Positions 25,714 through 34,889 of a stretch of 64,000 nt of DNA are shown piece by piece. Source of the DNA: Nostoc sp. NIES-4103 (GTDB lineage: Bacteria > Cyanobacteriota > Cyanobacteriia > Cyanobacteriales > Nostocaceae); the NCBI RefSeq assembly GCF_002368335.1, contig NZ_AP018288.1, positions 1,357,551-1,421,550 of the forward strand, given 5' to 3'. A program made the position numbers and the translations under genes. Numbering within the stretch: the first letter of the stretch is position 1; each line of letters opens with the position of its first letter. The notes beneath the pieces are model-generated. The model was given only the letters and a program-made list of their open reading frames with translations, was not told where the DNA came from and did not search any database.

Positions 25714-25875
25714 CGTTAAACAAACGTGAGTTCGACAAGTGCTGTTTTAACCTCTCCCCCGGCCCCTCTCCTACAAGGAGAGGGGAGTAAAACCCTTATT
25801 TTTTCGTTCCTCCTCCCTCTCCTAAAAGGCGAGGGAGGTCGGGAGGGAGAGGTCATCGAATTCACGTTAAACAAA
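25714..25875. mobile_element. MITE-like insertion abutting the nuclease stop codon
   Basis: Terminal inverted repeats ACGTGAGTTCGA (25724-25735) and TCGAATTCACGT (25856-25867) match at 11 of 12 positions. An 11-bp direct repeat CGTTAAACAAA lies outside them at 25714-25724 and 25865-25875, consistent with target-site duplication. The interior holds two nested hairpins of CCTCTCC/GGAGAGG type. The right direct repeat contains the TAA stop of the minus-strand nuclease. The rest of the gap 25548-25713 shows no gene. Confidence 0.6.
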
Positions 25876-28800
25876 GACGAAACGATTATCTGTTGCTAAA
25901 TTTGTATTCTGGTTTAAACCCTTTTCTATAACAGCAATCAATTGCGTTCCATTGTTGGTAAAAATGCCAACAGCAAATTTATCATAAGACACGGCTGATA
26001 CCGACCCCAATGAGTAATTGCTAGCAATTCCTTGAAGCTGAATCTGATCGTTTGCTTGGAAGCTGAGAATATGGGCGTAGTCACCATTTCCGGAACTAGC
26101 ATAGAAAACTGAATTGGCATCACCCAAGACGTAGGTATCTGCGCCTTGATCACCGTTGAGTAGGTCAATTTCGTTTGTACCACCTCCCCAACCAATCAGG
26201 CGGTCATTGCCATTACCTCCAGAAAGTATGTCATTGCCAAGTCCCGCTAAGATTGTGTCATTGCCATTGCCCCCAAGGAGCATGTCGGCGCTTCCCTTGC
26301 CATCAAGGTAATCATTGCCTGTTCCACCGTTGATCATCTCACTGGCATCAGTGCCAATAACGCGATCGCTCCCAGCTTTGGCATTTATTATATATTTTTT
26401 GATTCCAGTAAGTTGATCAATAAAGATGATATCATCACCAGAAGTAGTCTTGTTATTGGCAACCGTCAAGTCAAAAGTATCACTAACATTGCCACCATTG
26501 CCATCAGCAGCTGTGACTGTAACAGCAAAAATCCCAACTTGGGAAATAGTGCCAGATATTACACCTGTATTAGCAATAATACTGGCTCCAGTGGGTAAGC
26601 CTGTAGCACTGTAGCTGAGGGTGTCAGCTTGATCGATGTCAGTAAATTTGTTACTAACATTGAAACTGAAGAATTGGTTAGTAGAGATGATTTGATCATC
26701 AAGCGGTTGCAGCACTGTGGGAGCATTGTTTCTAGGTAGATTAAACCGAGCTAAGCTGGGGTCATGGTCGCTATCCTGATCGGCAAACTCGGAATTGATG
26801 TGAACTACATCATACCCATCCAACTTGCCAAGCAAACTATTACTGACTAAAACATGGTCAAGTGTCTGGGCGTTGCCTTCAAAGTTGTAAGTGTAACGCT
26901 CATTTTCAGGCAAAGTTTCAATTAGAGAAGTCAGTCCAGCACTTTCTAAAATGCTAACGGGGTTGGAGAACTCAAAATCATTTAAGTCACCCACTACCGC
27001 GATATTGGCATTGGGGTCAATGGCTAAAATACTTTGAACGAAGTTTTTCACCACCGTTGCTTGTTGCTGACGCTGGGTAACACTTGTCAGGGTTGGTGGT
27101 TGATTTGGCCCGTATAGCGGTTGGTCGCCACCTTTAGAATTAAAGTGGTTGCCAATTACATAAATAGTTTTACCGTTGAAAGTAAATTCACCAACTAACG
27201 GTTTGCGACTGCTATTAAAAGCTGAGTTGGTGGGGTCAATACGACCAGGACTAGCAGAAAGTGTAGGCACACCATTGACATCGCTGACTGTGGTATTTGT
27301 GAGGGTATCGCCACCAGGAATATCTACAAACTGCACTCGGTTGGGATTAAATAAGAAACCTTGCCGAATATTACCACCAGGTTCACCGCCATCTTGGTTA
27401 TTCTCTGGGTTAATTTGGCGATATTCATAGGTGGGGCCACCAGCAGCAATAATTGCATCAATTAATGTTTGAAAGGTGGTGCTGGCATCAACTACGCCAT
27501 TATTCGTTGCCCCGTTATTGTCTTGAATTTCTTCTAGAGCAATGATATCCGGCGATTTTAAATTATTGACAATGCGGCTAGCAAGGTTGTTAAACTTGGT
27601 TGCACTATCACCTGGGTCAAGGTTTTCGACATTGAAGGTAGCAATTGTCAGTTGGTCAGTGGTGGGGGTTAAATTAGTAACTTCTTTAGCCAAGGTGTCT
27701 GAGGTGACAGTCACCGAAGTAGGCAGAACTTCGTAGTTGCTGAAACTGTAATCGACCACACCTGTAATTGTGCCGAAAGTCGCACCGACGTTAACTTGGG
27801 GTGAGCGACCAGAGGTAAACAGAGTATCATCAATTTGGATGCGCTCTGGATTAAAATCATTGGCACTAATCACGATACCGCCGCGTGCTGTGCGTCCGGT
27901 GGCGTTAGCACCATTGTCTGCTAGTACCCAAATCTCCCCAAAAGAATTAGTTGGGCTAACTGCCACAGGATTATTGATCTGTACTAGCATTCCTTCTAAG
28001 CTTTCGTAAAAATCAATGCCATCCTGGGCAGGGTCAAAGGTGGTCGTTCCAGTTTCAATATTACTGGTAGTGTCGTTATCGATTACCGATGTAGGGATAG
28101 TTCTGCCGCCATCACCCAGAATCGTGGCAGTTGGCAAAGCATTGCCACTGGAAAGTTTCACAATGGTAGGGCTAGTAATTTCTGTAATAGTCAGGTTATT
28201 AGCACCACTAGCACCACCAGGACGGAACTCAGTTACTGTACCGCTAACTAGTACTGAATCGCCCACTTGCAAAGTTGGTGCTGATGAGGTAAAGACAAAA
28301 ATGGCTTCGGAGGTGCGATCGTCGTTATCTGGGTTGGGGTCTTGTAAATAAAAGCCGTTAGATTTGACGACTGTGACAATTCCTGGGACATCAGCTACTT
28401 TTTGCCCATTTAAGGGAGAGATATGAGAGACCCCCTGGATGTCGTGAATGCGAGGAGTGAGGACTACAGCGCCCAGTGTAATACTATCAGTACGGAATTT
28501 TTTGAAGTTGTTCTCTGATAAGTCTTTAGCTGCTGTGCCGTCGTTGTAGAGAACGGTGTTGCCATCATCGCTAACGAATTGAATTTGAGAAGTATCTGTT
28601 AGGTTATCAGGAATGGTGATAATTCCTTCTGGGTTGAAGCTTGCTCTTAATGTGGCTGCACGCAATTGCGGTTGATTGTTGGGATTGCCATCCCAAGTGT
28701 AAAGGCGGAAATCGTTGGGGGCTGCTCCTGCGTCTCCTGCTGGGCCAGCAATAATCACGTACTGGTTATTAGCATTCTTGCGGATTTCTCGAATACCGCG

Positions 28801-30933
28801 ATCGCCTAAATCCAATTCTATAGGAGTGCCGAACTGTGCTGAGCCTTGTGTACCACCGCTATCTGATATCAAGCTTGTAAAGTTGGTAACTTGCACAATC
28901 AGGGCATTGGAGCGTCCAGACGGGGGAACTTGGGGAGCGCGGAAGGCAATATAAGCTGTGGTGTTGTCGGGAGCAATTTCCAAGCCTTCAATATTGTAGC
29001 CGTCGGCTTGCTTGGAACCGACATTAGTTGCAGCGCTGGCTGCTAAGCCGTAGTAATTGGCTCCTTTGCCATGACCGTTATTGACATCCCAGTTGATAAT
29101 ATCTTCCTTTAAAAAGTCGTAGCGACCCACATAAGTGAGTGTGGTGGATGCTCCTGTACCACTCACATCTGTGGCAAAAAGGCGATCGCGGTTAGGGCGA
29201 TTTTTGCCATCATCGCTATTGCTTTGTGAACCTAACCAAAAAATGCGATCGCCTACTCTGCTAGAAGCTTCGAGATCTACTTCTCGTAATTCGCCAGAAC
29301 CATCAGTTTGAGTCAGCCCTAGAGAACTTGTGAAGTCAAAACCAGTTACAGGAAGTCCCGACTTGCTAAAGTCGTAGAGGCGCAAAACTTGATTTTCGTC
29401 ATCGGCTTCTAAGAAGAATGTCCCACCCACGGGAATGGCTGTAGAAGCATCGCTTGTACCCGTTAAAAATTGAGTTGTGTCGGTGCCATTATTCGCCGAT
29501 GCGGCATAGGCGATCGCATAATTAGCAGTACTACCACCATCACTAACGGTGACTGTAATATTCGCAGTACCAACACCTACTGGATTAATTTTCAGATTAC
29601 GGCTGGCTCCAGTACCAGTTAGAGTTAAATTCCCGTTAGGAACCACCGCTGCATTACTGCTAGTGACTGTGACAGTCAAATTTCCTACAGGGCTATCGGG
29701 GTCGGCGATGGTAAAGTTTACCCCTAGTGTGTTTGCTGGGTCGTTGGCATTACCAATCACACCGCTAATTGCCCCTGTTCCTGTAGTTGGCAACGCACCG
29801 TTAGCATCTAACAGGTCTGTGGTGCTGGCTGTATCTAGTTGAATAGTTGGCGCTTGTCCTACCACTACGTCATTAACTGTGGTAGTAATTGCAGCAGCAG
29901 TATTGTTGGTTTCGTCGCTCTCAGTAATGGTATTGTTGGGGTCTACAACTGCTGTGCCGCTGGTAAGAGTATCCGTAGAATTAGGGGTAACGCTAACAAT
30001 CAAGGTAGCATTACTACCAGCATTGATGCTGCCACCAGAAAAGGTCACGACACCAGCTAAGACGCTAGCAGTGAAGCCGTTGGCAACAGTTGTACCGTTA
30101 AAGGTGACTCCACTAGGTAAAGTGTATTGCACTGAAATGCCGCTGGCATTGGCAGTACCGCTGTTACTGACAGTAATGGTGTAAGTAAGGGGGTTGCCAA
30201 CAATTACCGGATCGGGGGAGTCAGTTTGGTTGATAGTCAGGTCTGGTTGGGAAGCCGCACCACCCGAAACAGTAATGCTACCAGTGGGTAAAGTAGTATT
30301 ACTACCAAAAGTCCAGTTAGCCGCATTGTTGATTGCCGCTAGCCAATCAGCTTTAGTACCACTGCTGAGGGTATTGAGATTGAATGCTGCGTAAGTCGCC
30401 GAGTTGTTGAACAGAACTGCTGTGTTATCAGCTTGAGATAACCCAGGTGCTACATTACTAGTATTTGATGAGGTGGCATCTTCAAATGCACCAGTGTAGT
30501 CAATTTGAGAGATAGATGTATAACCTGATAATAATGGGTTTGTACCTGTAGTTTGCACAGCCGTAATTTGATCGCCGTTAGATAAGCCAGTACCTTGGGC
30601 AAGAGATAGATCCGCATAACTGCCTGCTAGACCCGAAACAACTGACCCTGATTTAGTCCAAGTGAAATTCGATGAGGAGGTGTCACTGCTGCGGATAACT
30701 GTACCGGCAGGTAAGTCAACATTAGCAGTGAATTTGATTAAGTTCTCATTACCATCAGTATCAGTGCTAGACACTCCCCTAAATGCTGAACCAGTCCAGC
30801 CGTTATCAGTGAAGTAAATCACCGTACCTGAGCCAATAGGTACTAGGTTGACAAAAGAAAAAGAGTCAGGGTTACCGTTGTTAATGTAACCAATAAGTGC
30901 TATATCGCCAGGAGTAAGAATTGTTGCTGTCAT
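25867..30933 (-). CDS. Secreted multidomain nuclease (ExeM/NucH-like) with RTX repeats
   Basis: 1,688 residues. Order: an N-terminal lamin-tail-like beta domain (about 1-215); a CARDB/DUF11-type beta-sandwich (about 228-350); a further Ig-like domain (to about 480); a DUF3616-like domain (about 485-810, FFLEADDENQVLRLYD); and an OB-type ExeM segment (about 820-1085, IHDIQGVSH, GFYLQDP). The endonuclease/exonuclease/phosphatase domain is at about 1093-1400, with expected motifs TIATFNVENL, ALEEIQDNNG, GNHFNSKGGDQ, VVGDLNDF and DSDHDP. A putative-Ig domain follows, then RTX calcium-binding nonapeptides (about 1535-1600, GGNGNDTILAGLGND). Known ExeM-type enzymes degrade extracellular DNA. RTX repeats and the lack of a signal peptide point to type I secretion. 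Likely roles are nucleotide or phosphate scavenging, or matrix turnover. The gene stands alone on the minus strand and its 3' end abuts a MITE-like insertion. Confidence 0.88.
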   Translation of the reverse strand: MTATILTPGDIALIGYINNGNPDSFSFVNLVPIGSGTVIYFTDNGWTGSAFRGVSSTDTDGNENLIKFTANVDLPAGTVIRSSDTSSSNFTWTKSGSVVSGLAGSYADLSLAQGTGLSNGDQITAVQTTGTNPLLSGYTSISQIDYTGAFEDATSSNTSNVAPGLSQADNTAVLFNNSATYAAFNLNTLSSGTKADWLAAINNAANWTFGSNTTLPTGSITVSGGAASQPDLTINQTDSPDPVIVGNPLTYTITVSNSGTANASGISVQYTLPSGVTFNGTTVANGFTASVLAGVVTFSGGSINAGSNATLIVSVTPNSTDTLTSGTAVVDPNNTITESDETNNTAAAITTTVNDVVVGQAPTIQLDTASTTDLLDANGALPTTGTGAISGVIGNANDPANTLGVNFTIADPDSPVGNLTVTVTSSNAAVVPNGNLTLTGTGASRNLKINPVGVGTANITVTVSDGGSTANYAIAYAASANNGTDTTQFLTGTSDASTAIPVGGTFFLEADDENQVLRLYDFSKSGLPVTGFDFTSSLGLTQTDGSGELREVDLEASSRVGDRIFWLGSQSNSDDGKNRPNRDRLFATDVSGTGASTTLTYVGRYDFLKEDIINWDVNNGHGKGANYYGLAASAATNVGSKQADGYNIEGLEIAPDNTTAYIAFRAPQVPPSGRSNALIVQVTNFTSLISDSGGTQGSAQFGTPIELDLGDRGIREIRKNANNQYVIIAGPAGDAGAAPNDFRLYTWDGNPNNQPQLRAATLRASFNPEGIITIPDNLTDTSQIQFVSDDGNTVLYNDGTAAKDLSENNFKKFRTDSITLGAVVLTPRIHDIQGVSHISPLNGQKVADVPGIVTVVKSNGFYLQDPNPDNDDRTSEAIFVFTSSAPTLQVGDSVLVSGTVTEFRPGGASGANNLTITEITSPTIVKLSSGNALPTATILGDGGRTIPTSVIDNDTTSNIETGTTTFDPAQDGIDFYESLEGMLVQINNPVAVSPTNSFGEIWVLADNGANATGRTARGGIVISANDFNPERIQIDDTLFTSGRSPQVNVGATFGTITGVVDYSFSNYEVLPTSVTVTSDTLAKEVTNLTPTTDQLTIATFNVENLDPGDSATKFNNLASRIVNNLKSPDIIALEEIQDNNGATNNGVVDASTTFQTLIDAIIAAGGPTYEYRQINPENNQDGGEPGGNIRQGFLFNPNRVQFVDIPGGDTLTNTTVSDVNGVPTLSASPGRIDPTNSAFNSSRKPLVGEFTFNGKTIYVIGNHFNSKGGDQPLYGPNQPPTLTSVTQRQQQATVVKNFVQSILAIDPNANIAVVGDLNDFEFSNPVSILESAGLTSLIETLPENERYTYNFEGNAQTLDHVLVSNSLLGKLDGYDVVHINSEFADQDSDHDPSLARFNLPRNNAPTVLQPLDDQIISTNQFFSFNVSNKFTDIDQADTLSYSATGLPTGASIIANTGVISGTISQVGIFAVTVTAADGNGGNVSDTFDLTVANNKTTSGDDIIFIDQLTGIKKYIINAKAGSDRVIGTDASEMINGGTGNDYLDGKGSADMLLGGNGNDTILAGLGNDILSGGNGNDRLIGWGGGTNEIDLLNGDQGADTYVLGDANSVFYASSGNGDYAHILSFQANDQIQLQGIASNYSLGSVSAVSYDKFAVGIFTNNGTQLIAVIEKGLNQNTNLATDNRFVFV

Positions 30934-31224
30934 AAATAATGTGTTTACTGAAAATTGTTTTGTGTAGTGAATCTAGCTTTAAGTACTTCACCGTGAAGAC
31001 ATCTACACAAGAGTTTAGGGTGTCATTTTTTACATATTACACCTCACACCCCATACCCTTCTTCTTGACTGCAAAGATGAACTTTACAGTCGGGGAGTAG
31101 GCTGTGCTGGTGTCTTGAGCGATCGCAAGATCAGTGTGAGAAAACAAAGTACATACCAGAAGACAACTAGCTAGATATTTTATTGGTATTAATTTTTATT
31201 CAGCAATCTCAAACTATCTCAGTC

Positions 31225-31254
31225 ACATTAAGAAACCGCTAGCAAAAGGTTAAA
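31225..31254 (-). promoter_or_regulatory. Weak pho-box-like direct repeat upstream of the nuclease
   Basis: Read on the minus strand, three octamers spaced by 3 bp give TTTAACCT, GCTAGCGG and CTTAATGT. The first and third resemble the CTTAACCT-type half-sites described for cyanobacterial PhoB/SphR; the middle one does not. The site lies about 290 bp before ATG 30933. Phosphate control would suit a secreted nuclease, but the match is partial. Confidence 0.25.
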
Positions 31255-31288
31255 ATAACGAATATTTGATAGTTCTTCGTTGCAAGTT

Positions 31289-31394
31289 ATAGCTGTAGTC
31301 ACATCAGTGAGGACAGTATTGATTGCTCAAAGCCTGAAAGCAACTGGGCTTATACTCAGCACGAGCGCACTTTGCTATATAGCCGTAGTCACCA
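31289..31394. repeat. Direct repeat in the divergent gap before the lipid cluster
   Basis: ATAGCTGTAGTCAC (31289-31302) recurs as ATAGCCGTAGTCAC (31379-31392), one mismatch in 14, 90 bp apart. Sequences of this kind resemble ends of degenerate insertion sequences in Nostocales, but no transposase is present. The rest of the divergent gap (30934-31769) holds promoters and no recognisable gene. Confidence 0.4.
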
Positions 31395-31769
31395 AAAACA
31401 GTTTATAAGGTGTAGAGTATTTGTTAGTATTTTGGCTGATTAATAAAATAGGGTTATTCAATACTATTTTATTTGACTTCAAAAAATTTGAAGTTCATGT
31501 TATGTTTTGAATCTGTTGCCTAATTTGAGATAATTGTTATTAGTAATTTAATATTTCTTCAAAAAAGATATTTTTTGCAAGTTGGTAGAGTAATAGTTAA
31601 CACAGCAGATTAATCACGACTTTTAATTTTTTATAAATAAATTTACAAATTGCAATTTCCGTATATTTACTGTTACAATTGCAGTAAAAAAACGTTGCAA
31701 TTGAAATTGAGCTTCCAAAACTTGCAACTAAATTTGCTACAAAGAGTTTCTAAATGTTTTGGTAATTTA

Positions 31770-32015
31770 ATGCAGTTAAACAACTTTGCGAACTTCAACA
31801 CTTTAGTTGACCTGTTAAACTACAGGGCTTATTATCAGCCAGATCAGGTAGCTTTGAGATTTCTCAAAGATGGGGAAACTGAAACAAGCAACTTGACCTA
31901 TCAACAATTAGATCGACAATCTCGTGCGATCGCCACTCAGTTGCAGTCTCAAAATGCTATTGGCGAAAGAGTATTATTAATTTACCCGCCTGGATTGGAG
32001 TTTATTACCTCCTAA
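31770..32015 (+). pseudogene. Truncated fatty acyl-AMP ligase (N-terminal remnant)
   Basis: 81 codons from ATG 31770 (the open frame extends upstream to 31650, but that part lacks family character). It reads FNTLVDLLNYRAYYQPDQVA, LTYQQLDRQSRAIA, then ERVLLIYPPGLEFI. This is the typical beginning of cyanobacterial FAALs (JamA-like), which normally continue to about 580 residues. The frame stops right after GLEFITS, before the AMP-binding P-loop, so it cannot be active. It differs from the intact FAAL at 36381-38093, so it is the relic of a second ligase gene at the head of the cluster. Confidence 0.75.
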
Positions 32016-32563
32016 CTTGCACTTAGCAGGATAAACACCGCATGTGTAAAGTAGAGGTAAAAAGAATCACGTAATATTGAAGTTTATTTATACTGTGAAT
32101 AAAGTTATTAAAAACACCTGATAATAACTAAAATGTTTGAGTTTCTCGTGAATATGTTTAATCGTTATTCATAAACTTGACTATTGTACTTACGTTGAAA
32201 ATCAAGCATTTTAGTCTTTCATCAGTGGTTTAAATGACTCTACTCTAAGTATGCAAAATTTTGTATATTATGTAACTTTTTTTATTTATAGCTGAAGTAT
32301 TCAGTGTTTATTCTGTTAGGTACAAGATATCAGTTTTGTTATAGTATAACTTGAACATTTCCTTGTGAAAAACCCATAAATCAATGTGTAGTGATCAACA
32401 AAAACATTGCTGATACAAAGTAGTAATTGACTTTTTCTCTTATGAATGAATGTAAGCGAAATTGAGCAGACTATTGAGATTATTAGCTCAACTTTCTTGC
32501 ACTCAAAATATCAATTTATTTCCTAATTCAGCAAGGCTAAATTAGCAGTGTGAGCAAATACGC
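32016..32563 (+). promoter_or_regulatory. AT-rich gap holding the likely cluster promoter
   Basis: 548 bp follow the FAAL remnant with no further FAAL-like frame or repeat recognised. The promoter driving the lipid cluster probably lies here or inside the remnant. No operator could be identified. Confidence 0.35.
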
Positions 32564-33523
32564 ATGAATACAGAAATAGTAGATGTCGAGTCGATTTTGA
32601 CCGATGATACCAAGCGGAAAAAAGTGGTTGATAACCCCTTTTTACATCGCTTACAAAAGCGGCATTTTATCCTCTTTCAAATCTTACCAGTTATAGGGAC
32701 TTTAATAGCTTTACCATTATTACCCTATATTCCATTCGGGCCATTTGAGATCTTCTTATTTGTCTTATTTTGGTTAATGACAGGATTTGGGGTGTCGTCT
32801 GGCTACCATCGTTTATTTACCCATCGTTCCTATAAAACCCACGAAGCAGTTCAAGTCATGCTGGTTATTTGGGGTGCAATGGCTGGTCAAGGGGGTGTAA
32901 TCTCATGGTCAGCATTACATCGTCGCCACCATGAATTAAGTGATAAGCCTGGCGATCCTCACTCACCAAATCTTCATGGTAGTGATTGGCCCGATCGCAT
33001 TCGCGGCTTAGTTCACTCCCACGTCACTTGGATGTACAAGCATCCATATCCAAGTGTTGTTCACTACGTACCGGATTTAATCAAAAATAAAACCCTGATC
33101 AAAGTTGATCAACACTACTATTTGTGGGCTTCCCTAGGCTTAGTTTTACCCGCCATTTTAGGGGGGTTGTACCACTGGAGTCTGGCTGGAGCGTTAGCAG
33201 GATTTATCTGGGGAGGCGTGTTTAGAATCCTGTGGGGAGGACATACAATTTGGTCGATTAACTCCTTCTTGCATTGCTTTGGCATGAAGCGTTTTCAAAC
33301 CGAAGAACACAGTCATAATTTTGGGCCCATTGCCCTATTGTCCTTCGGCGAGTCATGGCACAACAATCATCACGCCTTTCCTGCTTCGGCTTCCTTTGGC
33401 TTGGAATGGTATCGCCTAGATCCAGGATACTGGTTTATTCAATTACTCGAAGTTTTCCATCTGGCTTGGGATGTGAAAGTTCCTACCCCAGACAAAATTG
33501 AAGCACGAGAAATCAACGCCTAA
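32564..33523 (+). CDS. Membrane fatty acid desaturase 1 (acyl-CoA/ACP delta-9 type)
   Basis: 319 residues. The three histidine boxes of the di-iron membrane desaturases are all present: HRLFTH (HX4H), HRRHH and HNNHH. Four long hydrophobic segments flank them. The family introduces double (rarely triple) bonds into acyl chains using O2 and electrons from ferredoxin. The next gene, 39 bp on, encodes an acyl carrier protein, the arrangement seen in jamB-jamC, where the desaturase acts on acyl-ACP. That makes an ACP-bound substrate more likely than membrane lipid. The position of desaturation cannot be told from sequence. Confidence 0.88.
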   Translation: MNTEIVDVESILTDDTKRKKVVDNPFLHRLQKRHFILFQILPVIGTLIALPLLPYIPFGPFEIFLFVLFWLMTGFGVSSGYHRLFTHRSYKTHEAVQVMLVIWGAMAGQGGVISWSALHRRHHELSDKPGDPHSPNLHGSDWPDRIRGLVHSHVTWMYKHPYPSVVHYVPDLIKNKTLIKVDQHYYLWASLGLVLPAILGGLYHWSLAGALAGFIWGGVFRILWGGHTIWSINSFLHCFGMKRFQTEEHSHNFGPIALLSFGESWHNNHHAFPASASFGLEWYRLDPGYWFIQLLEVFHLAWDVKVPTPDKIEAREINA

Positions 33524-33562
33524 TTCATCAATCACTTTTAGCACTTTAAATCAGGAGATGTC

Positions 33563-33841
33563 ATGAAAACTCAAGAGCAAATTAGCAAATGGATCAAAAT
33601 TTACTTAGCAGATATCCTCGAAGTAGAGGCAGAAAAAGTTGATGAAAACTATGAATTTGAGCGATTTGGACTTAATTCTTCAGCAGCTGTCTCACTGGTA
33701 GGAGATTTGGAAGAATGGTTAGGCTTTGAGCTAAGTCCTTCTCTATTTTTTGAGTTCAATACAATTGCTCAAGTTTCTACTTATCTAGCCGAAGCGGCAC
33801 AAGAAGAAAACGCTTTAGAAAATGTTGTTAGGAGTGCTTAA
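33563..33841 (+). CDS. Stand-alone acyl carrier protein
   Basis: 92 residues with the usual helix-rich ACP layout. The phosphopantetheine attachment site reads FGLNSSAAVSLVGDLEEWLG: the Asp normally just before the modified Ser is Asn here (GLNSS instead of GLDSS). ACPs of this subtype partner with FAALs in cyanobacterial lipopeptide and jamaicamide-type pathways. AGGAG precedes the ATG. The next gene's ATG is one base beyond the stop, so translation is probably coupled. Confidence 0.88.
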   Translation: MKTQEQISKWIKIYLADILEVEAEKVDENYEFERFGLNSSAAVSLVGDLEEWLGFELSPSLFFEFNTIAQVSTYLAEAAQEENALENVVRSA

Positions 33842-33842
33842 G

Positions 33843-34712
33843 ATGGTAGCAAGTGTAACTAACCGGGGCGGTAGTGCCGCAGCCATCCAGCACCATTACG
33901 ATGTCAGCAACGAATTTTACACCCTTTGGCTAGATTCTAGTTTGACCTACTCTTCTGGTTTATGGGATTCTCCCACTTTGGATGATGACCTAGAAACAGC
34001 CCAACAGCGGAAAATTGATTGGCATCTGAATGCTTCAGGCGCAACAACTGGCAAAAGACTGTTAGATATTGGCTGTGGCTGGGGAGCATTAATGCAACGC
34101 CATATCAACTCAGATCCCCATAATCATGCTACGGGGTTGACGTTGAGCCATAATCAATATCTGCATATCCGCGCTCTCAATATCCCCAATATCCAAGTCT
34201 GCGAAGAAAGTTGGATTGTCCATCAGCCAACAACCCCCTATGATGCGATCGTCTCTATTGGTGCTTTTGAACACTTTGCCCAACCAGGAGCCTCGCTAGA
34301 AGAAAAAGTTAGTGTCTACCGAGAGTTTTTCAGCCGTTGTCAAGAGTGGTTAAAACCTAAAGGCAAGTTATCCTTGCAGACGATCGCCTACGGCTCGTTA
34401 AATGCCGAAGATAAAAATGTCTTCACCCAAACAGAAATTTTTCCTGATTCTGAGTTACCACGTCCTGGTGAGATTTTCATGGCATCCGATGGGTTATTTG
34501 AAATCAAAACCTATCGCAACGATCGCCTCCACTATGGTAAAACTTGCGACTTGTGGCTGAAAAACCTCCGCCGTCAAAAATTGCTGATCATAGAGCAATT
34601 TGGTGAAAAACTCTATCTGAAATACGAACAGTATCTGAAGTTAGCAGTTGCAGGTTTTTACTTCGGGCAAATCTTACTCCTACGCTTGGAAATGCAATCC
34701 TTAGCTAAATAA
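33843..34712 (+). CDS. SAM-dependent methyltransferase, cyclopropane-fatty-acid-synthase family
   Basis: 289 residues from ATG 33843, chosen because GGAG (33831-33834) lies 8 nt upstream; a longer in-frame start at 33822 would overlap the ACP gene. Motifs: HYDVSNEFY.LWLD and YSSGLW at the N-terminus, SAM-binding LLDIGCGWGAL, GLTLSHNQ, GAFEHF, and HYGKTCDLWLKNL near the C-terminus. Family members add a methylene across a cis double bond or a methyl group to it, usually on phospholipids or, in mycobacterial relatives, on carrier-bound chains. Next to an ACP and two desaturases it probably acts on a double bond made by the cluster. Whether a cyclopropane, methyl branch or C-methyl results is unknown. 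Confidence 0.85.
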   Translation: MVASVTNRGGSAAAIQHHYDVSNEFYTLWLDSSLTYSSGLWDSPTLDDDLETAQQRKIDWHLNASGATTGKRLLDIGCGWGALMQRHINSDPHNHATGLTLSHNQYLHIRALNIPNIQVCEESWIVHQPTTPYDAIVSIGAFEHFAQPGASLEEKVSVYREFFSRCQEWLKPKGKLSLQTIAYGSLNAEDKNVFTQTEIFPDSELPRPGEIFMASDGLFEIKTYRNDRLHYGKTCDLWLKNLRRQKLLIIEQFGEKLYLKYEQYLKLAVAGFYFGQILLLRLEMQSLAK

Positions 34713-34747
34713 AACTAAATAATTCGGATAGCTTTTTGCATCTGCTA

Positions 34748-34868
34748 ATATCATGTCCGGCTGATTAGTGATTATGGGCGTGCATATGTGCAGAAGCCGC
34801 AAAACCTTCTTTTCTGCACCTCTGCACCCCTGCATTCTTAATGATAAGTCTTTCAACGGACACGATAT
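34748..34868. mobile_element. MITE-like element between the methyltransferase and P450 genes
   Basis: Terminal inverted repeats ATATCATGTCCG (34748-34759) and CGGACACGATAT (34857-34868) match at 11 of 12 positions, with a 97-bp interior lacking a gene. The TCATGTCCG end also occurs near 59690. The element fills most of the 177-bp gap between the methyltransferase and P450 genes. The P450 ribosome binding site (AAGGAG) starts 3 bp after it. Confidence 0.6.
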
Positions 34869-34889
34869 AACAAGGAGTCATATCTAAAA

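Noticed and set aside
31650..31769. Upstream extension of the FAAL remnant
   Set aside because: The extra 40 codons show no FAAL character; the family start matches MQLNNFANFNTLVD at 31770.
33822..33842. Earlier in-frame start for the methyltransferase inside the ACP gene
   Set aside because: The ribosome binding site GGAG fits ATG 33843; family proteins do not carry the extra residues.
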